Below are positions 1 through 5,320 of a DNA stretch of 6,352 nt, piece by piece. The number at the start of each line of letters is the position of its first letter. Positions within the stretch are counted from its first letter, which is position 1. The stretch comes from Ruminococcaceae bacterium UBA3903 (GTDB taxonomy: Bacteria; Bacillota; Clostridia; Oscillospirales; Acutalibacteraceae). The notes under the pieces are model-generated. The model saw only the letters and a program-made list of their open reading frames with translations, searched no databases and was not told where the DNA came from. Position numbers and translations under genes: made by a program. The DNA lies in NCBI GenBank assembly GCA_002391625.1, contig DGFJ01000035.1, positions 1-6,352 of the forward strand. The letters are read 5' to 3'.

Positions 1-19
1 AGATGTGTATAAGAGACAG
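1..19 (+). other. Nextera transposase adapter (mosaic end), library artefact
   Basis: The first 19 bases read AGATGTGTATAAGAGACAG, which is exactly the mosaic-end sequence carried by Nextera tagmentation adapters. It is known library chemistry and not host DNA. Biological sequence should be taken to begin at about base 20, and the join at 19/20 should not be read as a natural junction. Confidence 0.95.
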
Positions 20-50
20 CGACAGCTTAACGCCATCGCTTGTTTTACTT

Positions 51-128
51 CCTATTTTATTGGGTTACCCCAACTATTGACATAGAGCCTTATTTTATTG
101 GATTTACCCCAACTATTGACATAGAGCC
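51..128 (-). repeat. Two tandem copies of an IS-like terminal sequence
   Basis: Two imperfect direct copies lie at 51-89 and 88-128. They differ by an indel and a base or two around the TTGGG/TTGGATTT stretch; the ACCCCAACTATTGACATAGAGCC part is the same in both. Read on the minus strand each begins GGCTCTATGTCAATAGTTGG, which resembles the GG-starting inverted repeats of ISL3-family insertion sequences. That family assignment is from memory of the type and is tentative. The tip points right, so any element body would lie to the left, beyond the contig. No transposase coding sequence is visible. Confidence 0.5.
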
Positions 129-170
129 AAAAAAAAGAGTTAAACTTAACATCTCTGCTAAATTTAACTC
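129..170 (-). terminator. Intrinsic terminator of the tRNA unit
   Basis: On the minus strand, GAGTTAAA (170 to 163) pairs perfectly with TTTAACTC (144 to 137). The stem extends four more pairs (one G-U) around a loop of about ten bases, and is followed at once by eight U residues (136-129). It begins about five bases after the CCA end of tRNA-Val, so it ends the tRNA transcript. A-rich flanking sequence on the other side of the stem means it could also work for transcription from the left. Confidence 0.9.
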
Positions 171-174
171 TTTT

Positions 175-250
175 TGGTGGGAACAACAGGGCTCGAACCT
201 GTGACCCTCTGCTTGTAAGGCAGATGCTCTCCCAGCTGAGCTATGCTCCC
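175..250 (-). tRNA. tRNA-Val (anticodon TAC)
   Basis: This 76 nt gene folds as a complete cloverleaf. The acceptor arm GGGAGCA pairs with TGTTCCC (one G-U), followed by discriminator A and an encoded CCA at 177-175. The anticodon arm is TCTGC, loop CTTACAA, then GCAGA, giving anticodon UAC, which reads valine GUA codons and by wobble others. The T arm holds the usual GGTTCGA sequence. It is the second gene of a two-tRNA transcript, 36 nt after tRNA-Leu, and is followed directly by a strong terminator. Confidence 0.97.
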
Positions 251-257
251 ATTTGTT

Positions 258-284
258 AGAGAATACACTGGGAATGTATCCTCT
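258..284 (-). ncRNA. Hairpin in the spacer between the two tRNAs
   Basis: In the minus-strand transcript, AGAGGATAC pairs with GTATTCTCT (nine pairs, one G-U) around a nine-base loop. It starts two bases after the CCA of tRNA-Leu and ends eight bases before tRNA-Val, so it fills the spacer. There is no U-run after it, so it is not a terminator. Inference: a structural spacer, possibly guiding endonucleolytic separation of the two pre-tRNAs. Confidence 0.5.
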
Positions 285-286
285 GT

Positions 287-373
287 TGGTGCAGGTAACA
301 GGACTTGAACCTGCATGTAATTGCTTACATATGGACCTGAACCATACGCGTCTGCCAATTCCGCCATACCTGC
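287..373 (-). tRNA. tRNA-Leu (anticodon CAG)
   Basis: This 87 nt class II tRNA has a perfect seven-pair acceptor arm (GCAGGTA with TACCTGC), discriminator A and encoded CCA at 289-287. The anticodon arm is TATGG, loop TTCAGGT, then CCATA, giving anticodon CAG for leucine CUG. The long variable arm TGTAA-GCAA-TTACA is typical of bacterial leucine tRNAs. The T arm carries GGTTCAA. It is the first gene of the tRNA transcript, after a structured leader of about 140 nt. Confidence 0.97.
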
Positions 374-412
374 ATTTGTATTCTTTGTGTTTTTACATGG
401 TAAAGAAATTAA

Positions 413-511
413 ATCCAAGGTGGATACCTATTAGGTCATAATCCACAATTTATAAAAACGAGTTATTACTCGAATTTACCCAAATTAGCTCACACATAAG
501 CACTGTGCTAA
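413..511 (-). promoter_or_regulatory. Structured 5' leader of the tRNA transcript
   Basis: Between the promoter and tRNA-Leu, the minus-strand RNA can form several hairpins. One is an imperfect stem near the 5' end (TTAGC with GCTAA, about 485-511). A second is CGAGT-AATA-ACTCG at 472-459, followed by UUUUU (458-454), which looks like a weak terminator. A third is a bulged stem of ten pairs at 446-420 (GTGGAT with ATCCAC, and ACCT with AGGT). The segment ATCCA at 425-421 can instead pair with TGGAT at 417-413, so the last two structures exclude each other. No T-box or other known leader motif was recognised. It may be only a processed pre-tRNA leader. Confidence 0.4.
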
Positions 512-520
512 CAGTTTATT

Positions 521-566
521 ATTATACTACTTACCAGTTCAAAAGTCAATATTTTTTTAATATTTC
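521..566 (-). promoter_or_regulatory. Sigma-A promoter with UP-like tract for the tRNA unit
   Basis: On the minus strand a -35 box TTGACT (549-544) is separated by exactly 17 bases from a perfect -10 box TATAAT (526-521). Directly upstream of the -35 is an A/T-only stretch with an A-run (about 566-550), as seen at strong stable-RNA promoters. Transcription should begin near 515 and run left through tRNA-Leu and tRNA-Val to the terminator at 129-170. Confidence 0.85.
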
Positions 567-728
567 TATATGATAAAATGAATGGCAGATCACATTATAT
601 ATTTCTGCAACAAAAAGCACACAACGCCATCGCTATAATTCAGGCGAAAATATTTGTCATACCCATATAGTGTAACCTATGGTCGTTTCCGGCATGGCAC
701 CGTCCATAGGTTACATTCCTTAGATAAA
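567..728. other. Intergenic stretch without a gene
   Basis: No coding region or RNA gene is recognised here. It holds the strong stem-loop at 671-715 (listed separately). It also holds a weak minus-strand stem, CGCC with GGCG (646-625), followed after a few bases by a UUUUU tract near 615-611, and a five-pair stem GCAGA/TCTGC at 585-608. One of these may end the upstream protein operon, but none is a textbook terminator. Confidence 0.5.
671..715 (-). terminator. Strong stem-loop after the operon, no U-tract
   Basis: TGTAACCTATGG (671-682) and CCATAGGTTACA (704-715) are perfectly complementary, giving a 12-pair stem around a 21-base loop that itself contains a short CGG/CCG stem. It lies 13 bases past the stop codon of the last operon gene, where a terminator is expected. 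There is no U-run on either side, so it is either a non-canonical terminator, an RNA-stabilising 3' end, or an unrelated palindromic element. The position supports a 3' end role, but the mechanism is open. Confidence 0.45.
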
Positions 729-2672
729 TTATGCTTCATCTATGACATTGCTATCATTTAATATAGCACCATTCTTTTTGTATTTAGCAGGAACATTATA
801 GCTTCCGTACTGCCCTAAATCCATAATGACAATAGAATGACTTGTCTGCCTATCCCATGGAGAAATCATTTCTCTGTAATCTCCATACAGGTATCGCAAA
901 TAGCTGTCATATTCCTTAGGTATGGGGAAGCGGTAGCCCTCAAAATCCCAATAAATTACTTCATCTAAATATGATTTTAAGAAGTCACCCTTATACACAT
1001 TTCTGCCCATACCGTCATACAAATATTTAGCATCCGGCTTATTTTCAAACCATCTAAGACACTTGTACTGACACCAATCTAAAAATTTCATTGGAAATAT
1101 TACCTTTAGCATGTTAGCAACAGCTGATTGAACCTTGTGTCCGTTATCAACCCTTCTGCCATACCACTTGTTAAATACCAGTGAGCGTGTAAGCAGCGTT
1201 AGCTGTAAATGAATTTTCCTGCCCAGCTTAGAGTTAGCAGTTTGGTCATGAGAAAGAACATCAAAAAATATGCCATTGTGCATTTTTAAATGACGGCTGG
1301 TAAAGGCGGTAGAAAACATAGTGTCGTTTATGCGCAGCTTTGTAAAGACACAATGGTTCAAGCTTTCAGACTTAGGGGTTTGGACAAAAATGTTGTTTGG
1401 CAGCTCTGAGCTGGCAACCTCCAAAAATTTTTCATAATCCTCACGGAGCATCATTACATCAGCATCATCATCCCAAGGAATAAAGCCGTGATGACGCACA
1501 GCACCTAACAGCGTTCCACCGGCTAGGAAATACCTAATATTATGCTTTTTGCAGATGCGGTCAACCTCTAACAAATAGCCAAGTAATATATTATGTATTG
1601 TTTCAAGCTTGCCTTGATAATTGTCTTGAAACAAAAAAGTTTCCTCTTTATTTCGATTGTATTGCACAATCAGCTGTATAGCATCAGCCATAGTAACCTC
1701 TGGCTCACAACCCATACACGTTATCTTTTGGTTATTCATGGCAACACCATAGCAAGGATCCTTTGTGCTGTCACTTAGAGTTATTTTTGTATCCTCAGGG
1801 TACAAGTCATGTATTATAGCAGTCATCATACAGGTAGACAAGGTACAATCCTTACCAACAACATTGTAAACAGTATTGCTGTCCAGTGTGGTCATGGAAA
1901 AAAACAGAGCCTTTATAATATCATGAATGTAAACAAAAGAATATTTGTGTGTAGAATTAACAATGGTATATGTCTCACCTTTTGCTACAGCCTTAAGCAT
2001 ATCTGTAAAAATACTATCATCAAACTCTGCACCTGCACCTAAAGCAATACCTGTGCGAATAATAGTATAGTCAAAGCCATACTGCTTACCATAGATTGCT
2101 GGTAAGGACTCCAACGTCTGTAGCAGCTCAGGCTCAAAGCCTACACGAGATGAAAAATCTACATGACCATTTTCATACTCTGACTGCATAACTCCCCTGT
2201 CAACCTTACCATAAATACGATAGTCGGACAATAATAAAAACTTACCTGTTTTTATATGAGCCGCAATATTTAGCAGCCCTTTTTCACTTTGTATTTCCTC
2301 CATAAAAAATTCAGGTGTCCTGTATAATCTTTTATTACAGCAGCCTGAATATATGAAGAAATCAGCATATAAATTATTTACATCAGTAAGCATTTCTGTT
2401 GTATAAAATTTAAAGTCGTCCCGCTTCATAAGCGTTGGGAAAAATCCTGTAAGTATCTTTGAATCTGACGAAACCAGTGAAACAGAAATATTTAAATTGT
2501 GTTCATCGTTGAGCGAGAGCAAAAAATATACAACTGCTTTTGCTAAAAAGCCCTGCCCGCCTGCAACAAAAATAGTTTTATTCTTTAGCTTTTCAAAGGG
2601 ATAATCCTTTTGCCTAGACACAAAAGTTGCCCAGTCAAGCTCATATTCATTTAAAACATCTTTAAGCTTCAT
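729..2672 (-). CDS. Fusion of a degenerate SDR domain and a LicD phosphotransferase
   Basis: This 647-residue protein has two parts. Residues about 30-340 form an extended-SDR fold: KTIFVAGGQGFLA (32-44) is the Rossmann loop with the third Gly changed to Ala, followed by SDYRIYG (149-155) and FVYIHD (246-251). Aligned to the upstream SDR, the catalytic Ser, Tyr and Lys become D150, E180 and L184, so this half is probably not an active oxidoreductase. Residues about 355-610 are a LicD domain: GGTLLGAVRHHG (385-396), then IPWDDDADV (398-406) with the acidic metal-binding cluster, and REDYEKF. LicD proteins move phosphocholine or phospho-polyol groups from CDP donors to glycans. FKTN and FKRP are distant relatives. 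It is last in the operon, 16 nt after the SDR gene, with AGAGG six bases before ATG. No signal peptide or membrane segment is evident, so it should act in the cytoplasm. The LicD call is firm; the group transferred is unknown. Confidence 0.92.
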   Translation of the reverse strand: MKLKDVLNEYELDWATFVSRQKDYPFEKLKNKTIFVAGGQGFLAKAVVYFLLSLNDEHNLNISVSLVSSDSKILTGFFPTLMKRDDFKFYTTEMLTDVNNLYADFFIYSGCCNKRLYRTPEFFMEEIQSEKGLLNIAAHIKTGKFLLLSDYRIYGKVDRGVMQSEYENGHVDFSSRVGFEPELLQTLESLPAIYGKQYGFDYTIIRTGIALGAGAEFDDSIFTDMLKAVAKGETYTIVNSTHKYSFVYIHDIIKALFFSMTTLDSNTVYNVVGKDCTLSTCMMTAIIHDLYPEDTKITLSDSTKDPCYGVAMNNQKITCMGCEPEVTMADAIQLIVQYNRNKEETFLFQDNYQGKLETIHNILLGYLLEVDRICKKHNIRYFLAGGTLLGAVRHHGFIPWDDDADVMMLREDYEKFLEVASSELPNNIFVQTPKSESLNHCVFTKLRINDTMFSTAFTSRHLKMHNGIFFDVLSHDQTANSKLGRKIHLQLTLLTRSLVFNKWYGRRVDNGHKVQSAVANMLKVIFPMKFLDWCQYKCLRWFENKPDAKYLYDGMGRNVYKGDFLKSYLDEVIYWDFEGYRFPIPKEYDSYLRYLYGDYREMISPWDRQTSHSIVIMDLGQYGSYNVPAKYKKNGAILNDSNVIDEA

Positions 2673-2688
2673 AAGTAACCTCTGTATC

Positions 2689-3771
2689 TCATTTGTTTTG
2701 AATTTCTACTATGGCAACCGATTTTTTTATACCATCTACAAGGTTTACCTTTGGCGTCCAACCAATGGATAATAACCGAGTATTATCTAAAATCTCCGGT
2801 GTTGCCTCCATAGGTGAACGCTGTGGTTCTTTTTCATCCTCTTTGTTAGCAAATGACAAGGTAAGCCCACGTTGAGGAAAGGCATCTACGGCCGCCTTTG
2901 CAAATCTTCTAATGGTAACGTCACTGTCCTTATTAGCTATATTGTAGGGATAAACATCCTTACCCTTTAATAGTATTGTAAGCAAGGCCACAGCTGTATC
3001 TGTAACATAACAAAATGAGCGATATGCACCACCATTGCTCTTTAATAAAATATTCTCATTTCTAACAACATTCGCAATAAACTGTGCCCAAACCCTGTCA
3101 TCGTTCAAGCTGGATGGTCCATAAATATAGCTAGGACGAGCAATCTTTATAGGCATATCATACTGCTTATGAAAAGATGCACACAGGGTTTCAGATGCAC
3201 GTTTGCCCTGTGCATAGCAATTTTTATATGATACCTGATCAATATATCCAATATCTGTTTCGGAAATAAACTCGTTGCCTGTATGCACAGCACCATAAAC
3301 CTTTAAGCTGGACACAAACAGCGTTGATACGGCATCACATTTTTTAGCATATTCCAGCACCTTGTAGGTACCTGTTAGATTAGCATCTATTGTACCTACT
3401 GGATCGTTTTCAAAGAAGTAGGCACTGGCTTGGCTGGCAGCGTGAATAACATAATCTGCTTTTTCTTCTGTTTCAATATTATCACAAACATCCTGTACCA
3501 AAATCTCTATATCATTGCGAAGCAGAACGTCACCAAAACGTTTTTCAGCTTTTTCACGATTTCTTACAAGTGCCAACACCTTAATGTTATCACCGTAAAT
3601 ATCGTTTCTTATTAACATTGCCATGGTTAGGTAATAGCCAATAAATCCACCTGCGCCTGTTATGAAAATAGTTTTATTCTGTAGTTGTGACCATGGTAAA
3701 TCTGCATTAGCAACAGACAGCAAATCATTATATATTATACGGTCAACCTGATTATCAATACTGTAATCCAT
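2689..3771 (-). CDS. NAD-dependent epimerase/dehydratase family protein (extended SDR)
   Basis: This 360-residue protein has all the marks of an active extended SDR. They are the dinucleotide loop TGAGGFIG (38-45), HAAS (110-113), SSLKVYG (154-160) supplying the catalytic Ser at 155, YAQGK (186-190) supplying the Tyr and Lys pair, and RPSYIYGP (212-219). Family members are NAD(P)-dependent epimerases, dehydratases or reductases of nucleotide-linked or phosphorylated sugars. It starts inside the cytidylyltransferase gene with a 17 nt overlap, using AGAGGAA seven bases before ATG, which suggests coupled translation and a shared pathway. Inference: it makes or reduces the sugar phosphate that is activated with CMP, or modifies the CDP-sugar afterwards. 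It is not the zinc-type TarJ reductase of ribitol pathways. A plain UDP-sugar epimerase role cannot be excluded. It is a paralogue of the N-terminal half of the next gene. Confidence 0.93.
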   Translation of the reverse strand: MDYSIDNQVDRIIYNDLLSVANADLPWSQLQNKTIFITGAGGFIGYYLTMAMLIRNDIYGDNIKVLALVRNREKAEKRFGDVLLRNDIEILVQDVCDNIETEEKADYVIHAASQASAYFFENDPVGTIDANLTGTYKVLEYAKKCDAVSTLFVSSLKVYGAVHTGNEFISETDIGYIDQVSYKNCYAQGKRASETLCASFHKQYDMPIKIARPSYIYGPSSLNDDRVWAQFIANVVRNENILLKSNGGAYRSFCYVTDTAVALLTILLKGKDVYPYNIANKDSDVTIRRFAKAAVDAFPQRGLTLSFANKEDEKEPQRSPMEATPEILDNTRLLSIGWTPKVNLVDGIKKSVAIVEIQNK

Positions 3772-4498
3772 ATTCTAGTTCCTCTTTTGCAAAATGTCTG
3801 TATCTGCCGTAATAATAATATGCACGCAAAAAACGTAAATCCTCAGGAGTTGTAACCTTAATATTATCTCTGTCACCTATAAAAATATTTACCTTTTCAC
3901 CTAGTTCAATTAATAACTCACTGCTGGAAATAGGATTAGTAATACCACGACGGGCAGCCTCGTCATGTGCCCACATAATTTTACGCATAGTGTATCCCTG
4001 TGGTGCCTGTGTAATAAACATTTCACCACGAGGCAGGCTATGGTTACAGGTTTCACCATCCTGACTTTCTAACACAGAATCAATACTAGGTGTTACAGGC
4101 ACCGCTGTTTCATGTGCCTTAGCAGTTTTTATACAATTTGAAATAAGGTCATTTGATAATAATGGTCGAACACCATCACATATTAGGACGATATCATCAG
4201 GTAAAGCTTCCCTGTTTACCTCTACTAAGCCGTTGTGTATTGAGCCATGTCCATTTGTACCACCTGGCACAATAGACCTAACCTTTGTAATATTATATTT
4301 ATTAACAAGCCCCCGCAGCTTGTCTATCCAGCTTTCCAAACAGGATATTACTATATTGTCGACCTCGCCATGGTTTTGGAAATTTTCCAAGGTTCTAATG
4401 ATGATAGGCTTACCGTCAACCTCTAAAAACTGCTTAGGTATTTCAACTGACTTCATTCTGGCTCCCACACCGCCGGCAAAAATAACTGCGGATACCAT
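3755..4498 (-). CDS. IspD/TarI-type cytidylyltransferase
   Basis: This 247-residue protein matches the IspD/TarI family in length and motifs: GGVGARM (9-15) and PKQF (21-24) for CTP binding, CDGVRP (107-112) with the metal-binding Asp 108, QAPQGYT (164-170), and NIKVTTPEDL (212-221) with the conserved Lys 214. Such enzymes join a phosphorylated alcohol to CMP. The neighbours (SDR, LicD transferase, exporter) point to a surface-glycan donor such as a CDP-polyol, not isoprenoid synthesis. The usual GGxxRxxS motif reads GGTNGHGS (79-86), with Gly in place of Arg, so it may belong to a side branch. The start follows an AGGAAGG site at an unusually long 11 bases, but no better in-frame start exists and the GG motif begins at residue 9. 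The gap from the ATPase gene is 27 nt. Confidence 0.92.
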   Translation of the reverse strand: MVSAVIFAGGVGARMKSVEIPKQFLEVDGKPIIIRTLENFQNHGEVDNIVISCLESWIDKLRGLVNKYNITKVRSIVPGGTNGHGSIHNGLVEVNREALPDDIVLICDGVRPLLSNDLISNCIKTAKAHETAVPVTPSIDSVLESQDGETCNHSLPRGEMFITQAPQGYTMRKIMWAHDEAARRGITNPISSSELLIELGEKVNIFIGDRDNIKVTTPEDLRFLRAYYYYGRYRHFAKEELEYGLQY

Positions 4499-4525
4499 GT
4501 GTACATCAACCTTCCTGTATTTTGA

Positions 4526-5272
4526 TTACTTTTTCTTTGGTGTATTCTTATTTTCTTTGTAGATTTTAGCCGCCTCTTCCACGTCGCCGTCAAAAACCAC
4601 CTGTCCTTTTTTTAGATATACAGCACGTGGACACATCTCCTTGACGCTGTCAATAGAATGGCTGACAAACAGAACTGTTGTTCCTTTTTGTATAATTTCT
4701 GCAATTTTATTTTTACATTTCCTTTTAAATGTGGCATCTCCTACGCTTAACGCCTCATCAATAACAAGAATATCAGGTTCAATATTAACGTTAATTGCAA
4801 AGCCTAATCGCATTTTCATACCACTGGAATAGGTTCTAACCGGTTGATCAATATAATCACCCAGCTCTGCAAAATCAATTATATCTTCTTCAATAGTTTT
4901 AATATAGTCATCCTTTAAGCCCAAAATATAACCCTTTAAATAGATGTTCTCTCTGCCTGACATCTCCAAGGAAAATCCAGCTGTCAGCTCTAACAAGGCA
5001 GCCACCTTTCCCTGAACGCTAACATCACCAACAGAAGGGAACGTAACCCCAGTAATCATCTTTAACAAGGTGGATTTACCCGCACCATTATCACCGATAA
5101 TACCAACAGATTCGCCCTTGTTTATTTGAAGGTCTACACCGTTTAACGCTAAATGTTTTTTTGCGTTTTTGGGTCTGATAAACAATGCCCTGAACCGTTC
5201 TTTTTCGTTCTTATATAAAGTATATTCCTTTGAAACATTTTTAAAAGAAATAATTGGTGCATTATCTGACAT
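4526..5272 (-). CDS. ABC transporter ATPase for polysaccharide/teichoic acid export (Wzt/TagH type)
   Basis: The ATP-binding subunit of an ABC-2 exporter. Numbered from the chosen start, it shows Walker A GDNGAGKST (60-68), GRENIYLKG (106-114), signature YSSGMK (148-153), Walker B ILVIDE (168-173) with catalytic Glu 173, D-loop SVGD (176-179) and the switch His 205. The SVGDATFKRKC stretch is characteristic of Wzt/TagH/KpsT proteins. An upstream in-frame ATG at 5308 would add 12 residues. The start at 5272 is preferred because AAAGGAAG lies six bases before it and the family N-terminus fits. At 248 residues it is a bare nucleotide-binding domain, without the C-terminal glycan-binding domain of O9a-type Wzt or the extension of Bacillus TagH. 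It ends in a lysine-rich tail. It should pair with the permease encoded just upstream at the inner face of the membrane. Confidence 0.95.
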   Translation of the reverse strand: MSDNAPIISFKNVSKEYTLYKNEKERFRALFIRPKNAKKHLALNGVDLQINKGESVGIIGDNGAGKSTLLKMITGVTFPSVGDVSVQGKVAALLELTAGFSLEMSGRENIYLKGYILGLKDDYIKTIEEDIIDFAELGDYIDQPVRTYSSGMKMRLGFAINVNIEPDILVIDEALSVGDATFKRKCKNKIAEIIQKGTTVLFVSHSIDSVKEMCPRAVYLKKGQVVFDGDVEEAAKIYKENKNTPKKK

Positions 5273-5296
5273 ACAAAACTTCCTTTCGGATAATAG

Positions 5297-5316
5297 AATT
5301 ATACCCAAGTATAATT
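5297..5316 (-). repeat. Small inverted repeat between permease and ATPase genes
   Basis: AATTATA and TATAATT form perfect seven-base arms around CCCAAG, within the 48 nt gap between the permease stop and the ATPase start. The stem is all A-T, so it is weak in RNA. It includes a TATAAT in the minus direction but has no good -35 box, so an internal promoter is not supported. It may slightly affect mRNA stability or relative expression of the two subunits. Confidence 0.35.
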
Positions 5317-5320
5317 AATT

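Noticed and set aside
51..128. CRISPR array
   Set aside because: There are only two directly abutting copies without unique spacers, and no cas genes. An IS tip explains the repeat better.
164..418. An 84-residue minus-strand open frame
   Set aside because: It lies across both tRNA genes and their spacer. Its translation is the well-known false peptide produced by tRNA sequence, so it is not a gene.
253..441. A 62-residue plus-strand open frame
   Set aside because: It is antisense to tRNA-Leu, has no ribosome binding site or promoter, and resembles no protein family.
29..634. A 12-base exact repeat, AACGCCATCGCT, at 29-40 and 623-634
   Set aside because: About one such 12-base match is expected by chance in a window of this size, and the flanks show no further similarity.
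729..1620. Naming the LicD domain a phosphocholine transferase
   Set aside because: The choline genes that normally accompany it (LicA kinase, LicB uptake, LicC cytidylyltransferase) are absent from the window, and the adjacent cytidylyltransferase is IspD/TarI type rather than LicC type.
1593..2042. Plus-strand open frames inside the fusion gene (and similar ones at 3430-3615, 4233-4562, 4641-4832, 5748-5963 and 6066-6281)
   Set aside because: All are antisense shadows of well-supported minus-strand genes. They are short, low in complexity, without recognisable motifs or start signals.
2689..4498. Assignment of the cytidylyltransferase/SDR pair as TarI and TarJ
   Set aside because: TarJ is a zinc-dependent medium-chain dehydrogenase, while this partner is an extended SDR with GxxGxxG and YxxxK. 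The cytidylyltransferase also lacks the usual Arg. The ribitol label is therefore not supported.
5298..5303. Internal promoter in the permease/ATPase gap
   Set aside because: A TATAAT is present on the minus strand, but the sequence 17 bases upstream (TTATAA) is a poor -35 box. The hexamer is explained by the AT palindrome.
5273..5308. A longer ATPase start at 5308
   Set aside because: The extra 12 residues do not look like family sequence, and the strong AAAGGAAG site lies inside this stretch, correctly spaced for the start at 5272.
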